DNA of 40,715 nt from DASVAL01 sp035649575 (GTDB lineage Bacteria; Planctomycetota; UBA1135; UBA2386), in NCBI GenBank assembly GCA_035649575.1, contig DASRJH010000243.1, positions 1 through 40,715 on the forward strand. Direction: 5' to 3'. Below the pieces are notes generated by a model. That model saw only the letters and a program-made list of their open reading frames with translations. It ran no database searches and had not been told where the DNA came from. The position numbers and the translations under genes were made by a program. This document shows positions 24,611-32,242 of this stretch, piece after piece; position 1 is the first letter of the stretch; each line of letters begins with the position of its first letter.

Positions 24611-25936
24611 CTATACGCTGGTGTCGGCGAGTTCCAGCGGGTGGCAGTCGCGCGCGCTGCGCGGTGCAGTCGTCGGGGAGGGCGGCGGCCGATCGGCGCG
24701 GGCCCGCCAGCGCGCGACGAACGCCGCCCCGGCCGCGGCGGCGAGCACGAACAGAGCCGGCCGGAACGCATGCATGTAGCGCGGGTCCGGGATCACCGGC
24801 AGGTACGCGAGCGTGCCGAGGATCGCGACGAGGCCGAGCACCTGAAGCTGCCACGAGCGATGGCGGCGGTGCAGCAGCGCGGCGCCGAGCGCGCCGAGCG
24901 CGGCCAGCACCATGACCGGCACGTGCAGCCAACGCATGACCGTGTGCGTCGCCCGCATCATCGCCTGCTGTTCGTACGGCGAGTCGAGCACCTGGTAGAC
25001 GAGCACGTCGTCGCCCTGCACGAGTCGCCACCCCCACAGCCACACCGGCTTCTCGCAGCCGTACCAGACGAAGTATCGCCAGGGATCCGCAGCGACGCGC
25101 CGGCCGAGCACTTCGCGCAGCGACTCCCAGGACGCGCCGAACGCCGGCTGTTCGGGATCCTCGAGGTACGGGTACCCGAAGCAGCGCGGATCGCGGAACA
25201 CCATGCCCGGATAGCTGCCGTGGCTGATCGACGCGATCGCGCGCTCGCTGCCGGTGCGTTCGAGCGGCTGCACGCGATTGCGCACGCACCAGATCGCGAA
25301 CGGCGCGAACGCCGCCAGCGTGAACAGCAGCGCCCGGCCGCGGCCGGTCCGCAGCATCGGCCACGCGATCGCGAGCGGCAGGAACACCAGAACCTCGTTG
25401 CACAGCACGGCGAACCCGCACACCGCCGCCGCGGCGACCAGGCGGGCTCGCGACGACGCGCCGGACACCAGCCACAGCGCGGCGACCACGACGAACGTGG
25501 TGACGCACTCGGTCAGCAAGTACTCGCAACCGACGACGAGGTGCGGGCTCAGCGCGCACAGCGCCGTCGCCACGAGCGCCGGCCAGAACTCGAGCACCGT
25601 GCGCGCCAGCCGATACACGAGCAGCACCGTCAGCGTGCCGAGCAGGACCTGGAGCGCAGTCGCGAGCAGCTGCCAGTTGCCGTCGCCGCCGAGCCACCGG
25701 CACAGCGCGAGGAACAGCGGGTAGCCCGGCGAACGGAACGAGTCGGGCACCGGGGGCACCGCCGCCGACACCGAGTACGTGCCGTGCATGCACAGGTTCT
25801 TCGCGTACTGCGCGTACTCGCCGGCATCGGCCCGCAACGGCACGTGGACGCGGGCGACCGACACGAAGCCGGCGCGCAGCACCGCCGCGACGGTAACGAC
25901 CACGCCGACCAGGACGCCGCGCTCCGTTGTGCGCAT
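24611..25936 (-). CDS. PMT/ArnT-type (GT39-like) membrane glycosyltransferase
   Basis: A 441-residue integral membrane protein with about nine to eleven hydrophobic helices. The first extracytoplasmic loop has RADAGEYAQYAKNL, the acidic D-x-x-E-Y region of dolichyl- or polyprenyl-phosphate-mannose type transferases, followed by FRSPGYPLFLAL. These are typical of the PMT_2/GT39 superfamily, which moves sugars from polyprenyl carriers to protein or lipid at the outer face of the membrane. A periplasmic loop of about 100 residues lies in the middle. The acceptor is unknown. The ATG at 25936 is preceded at once by a strong hairpin. The stop codon TAG is part of the TATAGTGC box copied with the ATP-grasp fragment, so the original 3' end may have been replaced. 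Confidence 0.8.
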   Translation of the reverse strand: MRTTERGVLVGVVVTVAAVLRAGFVSVARVHVPLRADAGEYAQYAKNLCMHGTYSVSAAVPPVPDSFRSPGYPLFLALCRWLGGDGNWQLLATALQVLLGTLTVLLVYRLARTVLEFWPALVATALCALSPHLVVGCEYLLTECVTTFVVVAALWLVSGASSRARLVAAAAVCGFAVLCNEVLVFLPLAIAWPMLRTGRGRALLFTLAAFAPFAIWCVRNRVQPLERTGSERAIASISHGSYPGMVFRDPRCFGYPYLEDPEQPAFGASWESLREVLGRRVAADPWRYFVWYGCEKPVWLWGWRLVQGDDVLVYQVLDSPYEQQAMMRATHTVMRWLHVPVMVLAALGALGAALLHRRHRSWQLQVLGLVAILGTLAYLPVIPDPRYMHAFRPALFVLAAAAGAAFVARWRARADRPPPSPTTAPRSARDCHPLELADTSV

Positions 25937-25940
25937 GCGC

Positions 25941-25973
25941 CTTCATCGGCAGCAACGCTGCTGCCGATTGAAG
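25941..25973 (-). promoter_or_regulatory. 5'-leader hairpin next to the PMT gene start
   Basis: Minus-strand RNA from 25973 to 25941 can fold into a 14-bp stem with one bulged A and a GCGT tetraloop (arms CTTCA-A-TCGGCAGCA and TGCTGCCGATGAAG). It ends 4 nt before the ATG, and the only Shine-Dalgarno-like bases, GAAGG, lie in its 3' arm. It could block ribosome binding. Confidence 0.55.
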
Positions 25974-26180
25974 CGGTTGCTCGGCGCGCCGGCGGCGCGT
26001 CCTCGCGCAACCTGTGGGCGGCCTCGCCGCCGCGAGCAAGGCCACGGCGCCGAAGCGCCGCGGGCTGCCGCACGAGCGGCAGAGGCGCGGGTCGTTCCGC
26101 CTGGTGCGGCGGCCGGCCCTCGAACAGCACCACGACGAAGCGTTCGCCCAGTCGCTGTCTTGCGGGGCCGGTGAGTTGCG
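25974..26180. other. Non-coding stretch within a 404-nt gap
   Basis: Between the PMT leader hairpin and the repeat at 26181 there is no supported gene. The one recognisable part is a 51-bp relic of the Fes-like esterase gene at 26032-26082. The rest is GC-rich sequence without protein-like composition in any frame. Confidence 0.5.
26032..26082 (-). pseudogene. Internal fragment of the Fes-like esterase gene
   Basis: It matches 31461-31531 of the esterase gene at 50 of 51 positions, with 20 bp (31485-31504) missing in the middle. On the minus strand it still reads PLVRQPAA, the residues just before the nucleophile elbow, and then loses frame. It is in the same orientation as the parent, about 5.4 kb away. 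Confidence 0.6.
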
Positions 26181-26259
26181 GACTCGGGAGGGCGTTGACG
26201 CGAGTGCCGGCGAGGGAGATCGTGCCGGGGTCGGTTCCGGGCCGTCCGGAACCGCAGCT
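26181..26259 (+). repeat. 80-bp intergenic repeat, copy B (upstream of the metalloprotease)
   Basis: The core from GGCGTTGACG to GCAGCT matches copy C at 65 of 69 positions by eye, and the similarity runs on for about 30 nt downstream (CCTAT...CGCCCCTG.ACCGCG). The palindrome TTCCGG-N5-CCGGAA is perfect (26235-26251). It lies 81 nt before the ATG at 26341, in the orientation of that gene. TTGACG and GATCGT are 17 bp apart. Confidence 0.8.
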
Positions 26260-26340
26260 ACCCTTTCCTATTCCCGCGCCCCTGGACCGCGCCGGCGAAC
26301 GCCACTACGGTGCCGCGGCCCCGTCACCGTTCGTCCTCCC

Positions 26341-29289
26341 ATGCCCGCCATGCTCCCGATCGTGTCCGTGGTCACCGCTCTGTCCATTGCCGGGTCCATT
26401 GCAGGTCTGCTCGGCGCGCAGTCGCCGCTTGCCGGTGACGCGACCGCGGACCCGACCGTCGCGGCGGCGTGGACGGAGTTCCAGCGCGAAGCGGGCAGCG
26501 GCTGGCTCGTGCAGTGGAACGCCGCGACCGGCACACCGCGCGCGATCTACGGCGCGGGGCTGACGCTCGCCGACTGGCGGCACAACGACCTCGACGAGGC
26601 GCGGCGGCACGCATGGCTGCAGCTGATGCAGCGCGACGCGCTGCTCGGCGTCGGCGCCTCCGAGCTCCGCGAACGCATCGCCGCGCGCATGGGGCGCACG
26701 TGGACGTTCACGTTCGACCAGTGGTTCCGCGGCCTGCCGGTGCTCGGCGGCCGCGTCGACGTGCGGATGCACATGCGCGGCGCGCTCGTCCACCTCGGCA
26801 GCACGCTGTGGCCGATCCCCGCGGATTTCGACACGCGTCCTGCGTTCGGCGAGGAGCTCGCCACCGGCGCCGCGTGGCTCGCGCTCGGGCTGCAGCCGTC
26901 AGCGCTGCCGCAGCCGGGCCGGCCGCGCACCACGCGGCTCGTGCTGCGCGGCGACGCGGATGCGCAGACGCGCGTGCCGTGCGTGCTCGCATGGGAAGTG
27001 CCGATCTCGGCCGTCGACGCGGCGGGCAACGGGCCGATCGGCTTCGCGTATGTCGACGCGCGCACCGGCGCCTATCTCGGCTTCACGAACGACAAGCACG
27101 TCTGCGGCCCCGCGTGCGCCGTCCACGGCGGGGGTGCAGGAGACGCGGCCCCGGGGTCGCCAGCCGCGCCGCCGCCGGCGACGTACACCGTGATGGGCTG
27201 GACGCATACGGGGTTCTCGCCGGTGTCGGCGCCGACCAACATCCCGCTAGCCGGCGTCGAGGTCGTGGTGCCCGGAGTGGGCACGCTGATCACCGACCTG
27301 AATGGGCAGTTCATCGCCGACCTGACCAGCCCCACCGCCGTAACGGTCGCGCTGAACGGCGTGCACAACAGCCTCGTCCAAGGCCCGAGCCCGCTGTCCG
27401 CCGCGGCGACGCTGCAACCGGGCGTCGCGGCGACGCTGCAGTTTGGCACCCCGGGCGCCAGCGAGTTCGAGCTCGCGCACACGACCTGCTACCACTGGAC
27501 GTGGCGCATCAACGAATGGGCGCGCAGCATCCTCGGCAACACGCCCGAGCTCGCGGTCGCCGACAACGTGCTGCCGACGGTCAACATCGCGAGCACCTGC
27601 AACGCGTTCTACACCGGCAACTCGATCAACTTCTACGGGTCCGGTGGCGGCTGCAACAACACGTGCGCAGCGTCGGTCATCGCGCACGAATGGGGCCACG
27701 GCCTCGACGATCGCTACGGCGGCATCTCGCAGGTGAACGGGCTCAGCGAGGGCTGGGGCGACATCTGCAGCATGTACCTGCTCGACGACCCGACGATCGG
27801 CCACGACTTCTTCAACGGCGGCGGCGGCCTGCGCAGCGGCAACAACACGCAGCAGTACCCGAACGGATCGGGGCCGCACGATCAGGGCCTGTCGTGGATG
27901 GGCTTCGCGTGGAAGTTCCGGCAGATCCTGCGCACCGCGCTGGGTCCGACGCAGGCGCTCGCGATCAGCAACGACGTCGTGCTCGGCTCGATCGTCGCGA
28001 ACGCGAGCAACCAGCCATCCGCCGTTCTCGCGGTATTCCAAGCGGACGACGACGACGGGCAGCTCGGCAACGGCACGCCGCACTACACCGAGCTCAGGAA
28101 CGCGTGCCAGCAGCACAGCCTGCCGTACCCGCCGCTGTCGAACGGCTACCTGCTGCACACGCAGCTCGCGAACACGTGGCAGCAGGGCACGCCGCGGCGG
28201 ATCGACGTCGACGCGATCCCGTTCGCGGGCAGCTTCGCGCAGGTCCGCGTGCACTGGTTCGATGGCGCGTGGCACCAGCGCAACCTGATCCCGAGCGGCG
28301 CGCCGAACGGATGGCAGGGCCTGCTGCCCGGCCAGTTCACGCCGAACACGACGACGTACCACGTCGAGGCGCTGCACACGCTCGGCTCGACGCACCGTCT
28401 GCCCGCGACCGGAGAGTGGGCGTACTTGACGCTGGCCGAGCACCGCATCTGGTTCGAGGACTTCGAGAACGGCGGCGCCGGCTGGACGCACGGTGCGATC
28501 AGCGGCACCGACGACTGGGAAGTAGGCGCGCCGGCCGGCCGCAGCGGGGCAGGCTGGGTCGACGCCGGCGCCGCTGCGTCGGGCACGCAGTGTGCCGGCA
28601 CCGACCTCGGCGCGACGACCGACGGCGCATACGCGGCGGCGAGCGCGACGTGGCTGCGCACACCGCCGATCGACTGCACGGGGTTCAGCGGGGTCCGCAT
28701 GCGGATCAAGCGCTGGGTGTCGTGCGCGGGCCCGACCGACCGCGTCGAAGTGCGCGTCAACGGCTCGTTGGTGTGGACGAACTCGTTCACGCTGCTGCAC
28801 GACACTGGCTGGTCGACGCGGGAGTTCGTGCTGACGAGCGCCGACAACCAACCGAACGTCGTGGTCGAGTTCCGGCTGATCAGCAGCGGCCCGTTCCAGT
28901 ACGGCGGCTGGAACCTCGACGACGTCGAGATCTACACGCTCGCCGCGCCGGTGCCGCTGGCGGCGACGCTGCGCGTGCTGCCGGAGCAGGTCGTGCAGGG
29001 CAGCGCGGCGTCGATCCAGATCGGCACGCCGCCGTTGCGTCCGTTCGTGCTCGTGCTCGGCGACACCGCGGGTCCGACGACGGTGCCCGGCATCCCCACC
29101 GTGCAGGTCGGTGGAGCGGGCCTGAGCCTGTACGTCGGCGCGACCGACGCCGCCGGCCAGTTCACGCTGCCGCTCGTCGTGCCGAGCGCGCCCCCGACGG
29201 GCACGTGGCTGTACTCGCAGGTGCTGACGCTCGACGCCAGCCTGCAGCTGATCGTGTCGAACCCGTTCGTCAACCTGTTCACGCAGTGA
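26341..29289 (+). CDS. Secreted fungalysin/thermolysin-like zinc metalloprotease, multidomain
   Basis: A 982-residue exported protease. A signal peptide (hydrophobic residues about 5-25, ending LLGAQ) is followed by a propeptide of the FTP type (TFTFDQWFRGLPVLGGRVDV, residues about 118-140). An inserted carboxypeptidase-regulatory-like beta module lies near 295-350 (PLAGVEVVVPGVGTLITDLNGQF). The catalytic domain has HEWGHGLDDR with zinc ligands His449 and His453 and catalytic Glu450, then GLSEGWGD supplying the third ligand Glu470. A MAM/jelly-roll-like domain (WFEDFENGGAGWTHG...WNLDDVEIY) lies at about 700-865, and a short C-terminal beta domain ends in NPFVNLFTQ. It probably degrades extracellular protein; the target is unknown. 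The ATG at 26341 is first before the signal peptide. Confidence 0.88.
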   Translation: MPAMLPIVSVVTALSIAGSIAGLLGAQSPLAGDATADPTVAAAWTEFQREAGSGWLVQWNAATGTPRAIYGAGLTLADWRHNDLDEARRHAWLQLMQRDALLGVGASELRERIAARMGRTWTFTFDQWFRGLPVLGGRVDVRMHMRGALVHLGSTLWPIPADFDTRPAFGEELATGAAWLALGLQPSALPQPGRPRTTRLVLRGDADAQTRVPCVLAWEVPISAVDAAGNGPIGFAYVDARTGAYLGFTNDKHVCGPACAVHGGGAGDAAPGSPAAPPPATYTVMGWTHTGFSPVSAPTNIPLAGVEVVVPGVGTLITDLNGQFIADLTSPTAVTVALNGVHNSLVQGPSPLSAAATLQPGVAATLQFGTPGASEFELAHTTCYHWTWRINEWARSILGNTPELAVADNVLPTVNIASTCNAFYTGNSINFYGSGGGCNNTCAASVIAHEWGHGLDDRYGGISQVNGLSEGWGDICSMYLLDDPTIGHDFFNGGGGLRSGNNTQQYPNGSGPHDQGLSWMGFAWKFRQILRTALGPTQALAISNDVVLGSIVANASNQPSAVLAVFQADDDDGQLGNGTPHYTELRNACQQHSLPYPPLSNGYLLHTQLANTWQQGTPRRIDVDAIPFAGSFAQVRVHWFDGAWHQRNLIPSGAPNGWQGLLPGQFTPNTTTYHVEALHTLGSTHRLPATGEWAYLTLAEHRIWFEDFENGGAGWTHGAISGTDDWEVGAPAGRSGAGWVDAGAAASGTQCAGTDLGATTDGAYAAASATWLRTPPIDCTGFSGVRMRIKRWVSCAGPTDRVEVRVNGSLVWTNSFTLLHDTGWSTREFVLTSADNQPNVVVEFRLISSGPFQYGGWNLDDVEIYTLAAPVPLAATLRVLPEQVVQGSAASIQIGTPPLRPFVLVLGDTAGPTTVPGIPTVQVGGAGLSLYVGATDAAGQFTLPLVVPSAPPTGTWLYSQVLTLDASLQLIVSNPFVNLFTQ

Positions 29290-29360
29290 CGCGCGCGGGC
29301 ATCCGCAGCGGCGAGTCACGGTCCGCCCCGAGGCGTTGGGTGCGCGCCAGCACGGGCCGC

Positions 29361-29441
29361 ACGGGCTCGGGGGGCGTTGACGCGAGTGCCGGCGAGGCGG
29401 ATCGTGACGGGGTCGGTTCCGGGCCGTCCTGAACCGCAGCT
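29361..29441 (+). repeat. 80-bp intergenic repeat, copy C (upstream of the lipase maturation factor-like gene)
   Basis: Direct copy of the element at 26181 with four substitutions in the 69-bp core. One of them breaks the palindrome (TTCCGG-N5-CCTGAA, 29417-29433). It lies between the metalloprotease stop and the next start, 107 nt before the ATG at 29549, in the orientation of that gene. Confidence 0.8.
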
Positions 29442-29548
29442 TCTTTCTCCTATCCCCAACCCGCCCCTGTACCGCGACCGGGCTCGGCAGCAACGGAGAG
29501 CCCCCCGGCCGCCCGCTCGTGGCATCATCGCCGGTCTCGCCGCGCACA

Positions 29549-31003
29549 ATGCGTCCGACCTACGCGATCGCGACCTGGTTCCATCTGCGCATCCTAGGGC
29601 TGTGCGCGATGACGGCGTTCGCGTCGATGTACGCACAGGCGCCGGGCCTGATCGGCAGCCGCGGCCTGACGCCGGTCGCGCAGACGATGGCCAACCTCGC
29701 GGCGACTCACGGCGGCGCCGACTGGCTGCGCTCGCCGACGGTGTTCTGGTGGTCGACCGCGGACGGGTTCGTGCAGGCCTTGTTCGCAATCGGAGCCGCC
29801 GCTGGCGCGCTGCTGATGCTCGGCATCGTGCCGCGCTTCGCCGCCGCCGTCGCGTACCTCGTCGTGCTGAGCGTGCGCGCGACCGAAGGGGACGGCTTCC
29901 GGTGGTTCAACTCCCCGTACGACAACCTGCTCGCCGAAAACCTGTTCGTCGGCATCTGGCTCGCGCCGCTCGAAGTGTGGTCGTCGCCGCTGCGGCCGCG
30001 CGCGCCGTCGCGCTGGGCGCGCTGGCTGCTGCTGTGGGTGCTGTTCCGGCTGATCCTCGGCACCGGCGTGACCAAGCTCGTCCTCGGCGGCGCGTGGTTC
30101 GACCTCGACGCTGTGCAGCAGTTCCTCGTCGCGCAACCGTTCCCGATGGCCTCCGCCGCGGCGATGCACGACGGCCCGCGCTGGCTGCTGCAGGGCTCGT
30201 GCATCTTCACGCTCGCGTACGAAGTGCTCGCGCCGTGGTTCTTCTGGTGGCCGGGCCGTCCCGCGCGCATCGCGGGCTACTTCGGCATCGGGCTGAACCT
30301 CGGCATCCACGCGGTCGGCAGCTTGCGCGGCTTCAACTGGCTGACGATCGGCATGCTGCTGCTGTTGTTCGACGACGCGTGGTGGCTGCGCGTCTCGCCG
30401 CTGCTTCGCGCGCGCCTGAAAGTCGTCGAGCTTGCAGCGGCAGGGCGGCTCGCGCGCGCGGCCGCGTGCGGCGTCGTCGCTGCGGTCGCCGCCGCGTCGT
30501 TCGAGCCGCTCGCGCTGCAGGCAGGCTTCCGGCACGACGAACTGCCGCTGCCCGCCGTCCACGCGACGCTGCGCCCGTTCCACCTGTCGTCCAACTACTA
30601 CATGTTCTGCCGCGTGCCGCCCGATCGCTACGGGCTGGTGATCCAGGGCAGCGACGACGGCGAGCAGTGGCGCGACTACCAGCCGCACGGTCTGCCGGGT
30701 GCCGTCGACCGCTGGCCCGAGCGCGTCGCACCGGGCAACGACCACCTCGGCTTCCAGATGTGGCTGTGCGCGTTTGGCGCGCCCGAAGTCGCCGCCGGCT
30801 GGCTGCCGCGCCTGCTGGAGGGCCTGGTCACCGGCGAAGCCGCCGTGCGCGCGCTGTTCGCGCACGACCCGTTCCCCCAGGAGCCGCCGCGCCACGCCCG
30901 CGCCGCGCGCTTCGTGTACACGTTCGCCCCGGCCGACGAACGCGCGAGCGGCATCTTCTGGCGGCGGCAGTTCATCGACGTGTACGGCGCCGCGAGCCGT
31001 TAG
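29549..31003 (+). CDS. Lipase maturation factor (LMF1)-like membrane protein
   Basis: About 484 residues with several transmembrane helices in the first 320 and a soluble C-terminal domain. The segment GDGFRWFNSPYDNLLAENLF, the GTGVTKLVLGG block, and the C-terminal chain VIQGSDDGEQWRDYQ, WPERVAPGNDHLGFQMW, LFAHDPFPQEPPRHARA and GIFWRRQFIDVY follow the lipase maturation factor family in order. In vertebrates LMF1 helps fold lipases in the ER; the bacterial role is unknown and may concern export-linked folding or redox. The ATG at 29549 begins just before the first helix; a GTG at 29519 is an alternative. It follows the secreted metalloprotease on the same strand and shares its upstream repeat, so the two could be regulated alike. 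Confidence 0.82.
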   Translation: MRPTYAIATWFHLRILGLCAMTAFASMYAQAPGLIGSRGLTPVAQTMANLAATHGGADWLRSPTVFWWSTADGFVQALFAIGAAAGALLMLGIVPRFAAAVAYLVVLSVRATEGDGFRWFNSPYDNLLAENLFVGIWLAPLEVWSSPLRPRAPSRWARWLLLWVLFRLILGTGVTKLVLGGAWFDLDAVQQFLVAQPFPMASAAAMHDGPRWLLQGSCIFTLAYEVLAPWFFWWPGRPARIAGYFGIGLNLGIHAVGSLRGFNWLTIGMLLLLFDDAWWLRVSPLLRARLKVVELAAAGRLARAAACGVVAAVAAASFEPLALQAGFRHDELPLPAVHATLRPFHLSSNYYMFCRVPPDRYGLVIQGSDDGEQWRDYQPHGLPGAVDRWPERVAPGNDHLGFQMWLCAFGAPEVAAGWLPRLLEGLVTGEAAVRALFAHDPFPQEPPRHARAARFVYTFAPADERASGIFWRRQFIDVYGAASR

Positions 31004-31105
31004 ACGCGCTCGCGAACGTGGCGATGTAGCAGACCGTGCCCAGGAAGCTGGCCCAGAAACCGAGTGCCACCGAGGCGCGGTCGCGACAGCGCGAGCGCGA
31101 CGCTG

Positions 31106-32242
31106 CTACTCGTAGACGAGCCAGAGCGGACCAGGGAACAGATAGCTGAGCCCCTCGCGCAGCCGGTCGCGCCAGTTCTCCCAGTTGTGGCCGTCGTTCG
31201 CTTCGCGGAACCGGACCTGCATGCCGGTCTCCTGCAGCAGCGGCACCAGCGAGCGGTTGTAGTAGATCAGCGACTCGTAGACGCCGCAGCTCACGAACAC
31301 GCTCTCGGACGGGCGCCCCGGCGCCTTGCGGAAGTCGTTCACGAACTTCACGACGGGATCCCACACGGGACCGCGGTCGTGGTCGCCGATCTCGGTGAAC
31401 AGGAACGAACCCGACTGCAGCAACAACCGCCCGAAGAAACCCGGATGCTGCCAGGCCGTCGCGAGCGAGGCCACGGCGCCGAAGCTGGCCCCCATCAGCG
31501 CACGCGCCGCGGGCTGCCGCACGAGCGGCAGCATCGCCTCCATCTGCGGCACGAGGTCCTTCACGAGGAAGTCGGCATGGCGTGCGTCGGCCGCGTACTC
31601 GCGCATGCGGTCCTGTGACTGCGTCATGATCGCGATCAGCGGCGGGATCTCGAGCCGGTGGATCAGGTTGTCGAGCACGGCCTGCAGGTTCGCGAAGCCG
31701 AGGTAGTCGAAGCCGTCGTGCACGATCAGCAGCGGATAACGCCGCGTCTCGCGGAACCGCGCGGGCCGGTAGATCTTGATCGGACGCCAGTCGCCGAACA
31801 CGGGGCTGTCGACGTGCCGTTCTTCGATCGTGCCGCGCCGCGCCTCGGGGTCCTCGACGGTCCAGTCCGGTGGCGCGTAGCCATCGCCGTAGACCACCGA
31901 GTTGGCGCCGAACGGATCGCGCGCCGTGTGCTGGTTCTGCGGATCGCGGATCAGCGTGGCGCGCCCGCGCATGCCGACGCCGAGCTTGTACTCCATGCGC
32001 GAACGCGGCGGCAGGTCGATCTGCAGCACCCACACGCTGCTGGGGCCCAGGCGGCGGAAGGGCAGCGAGCCCGGCAGGCCGTGGATCCAGTGGTGCAGCG
32101 TCACTTCCTGCGCATCGCCGCAGAACAGGAACGTCACGGAGCGGCCCTCGACGTGCGGGAACTCGCGCCGCGCGAGCAGCTGCTCGACCGCGTGCGGGCC
32201 TTCGGCAACGGCCAATTCGATCTCGGCCAGGATCGACGTCAT
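31106..32242 (-). CDS. Enterochelin-esterase (Fes/IroE)-like hydrolase with N-terminal E-set domain
   Basis: A 378-residue esterase. Residues 30-120 form a beta-rich E-set/CBM48-like domain ending in IRDPQNQHTARDPFG, as in Fes-type esterases. The alpha/beta-hydrolase domain follows: YPLLIVHDGFDYLG, the nucleophile elbow LMGASFGAVAS with Ser253, and the C-terminal EANDGHNWENWRDRL carrying the catalytic His. No signal peptide is present, so action in the cytoplasm is likely. Despite the name, there is no siderophore biosynthesis here and the substrate is unknown. The ATG at 32242 overlaps the stop of the S51-like gene (ATGA). A 51-bp relic of the active-site region of this gene lies at 26032. 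It converges with the LMF-like gene; a short GTCGCG/CGCGAC inverted repeat at 31080-31101 lies between them. Confidence 0.85.
   Translation of the reverse strand: MTSILAEIELAVAEGPHAVEQLLARREFPHVEGRSVTFLFCGDAQEVTLHHWIHGLPGSLPFRRLGPSSVWVLQIDLPPRSRMEYKLGVGMRGRATLIRDPQNQHTARDPFGANSVVYGDGYAPPDWTVEDPEARRGTIEERHVDSPVFGDWRPIKIYRPARFRETRRYPLLIVHDGFDYLGFANLQAVLDNLIHRLEIPPLIAIMTQSQDRMREYAADARHADFLVKDLVPQMEAMLPLVRQPAARALMGASFGAVASLATAWQHPGFFGRLLLQSGSFLFTEIGDHDRGPVWDPVVKFVNDFRKAPGRPSESVFVSCGVYESLIYYNRSLVPLLQETGMQVRFREANDGHNWENWRDRLREGLSYLFPGPLWLVYE

Noticed and set aside
31068..31070. Small minus-strand frame starting GTG at 31070 with a hydrophobic segment, running to 30972
   Set aside because: It overlaps the 3' end of the LMF-like gene, has no ribosome binding site and is only about 33 codons; a chance frame is more likely.
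31080..31101. Inverted repeat GTCGCG/CGCGAC between the convergent LMF-like and esterase genes
   Set aside because: Six-bp stem with a 10-nt loop and no T-run; in GC-rich DNA this is not strong enough to call a terminator.
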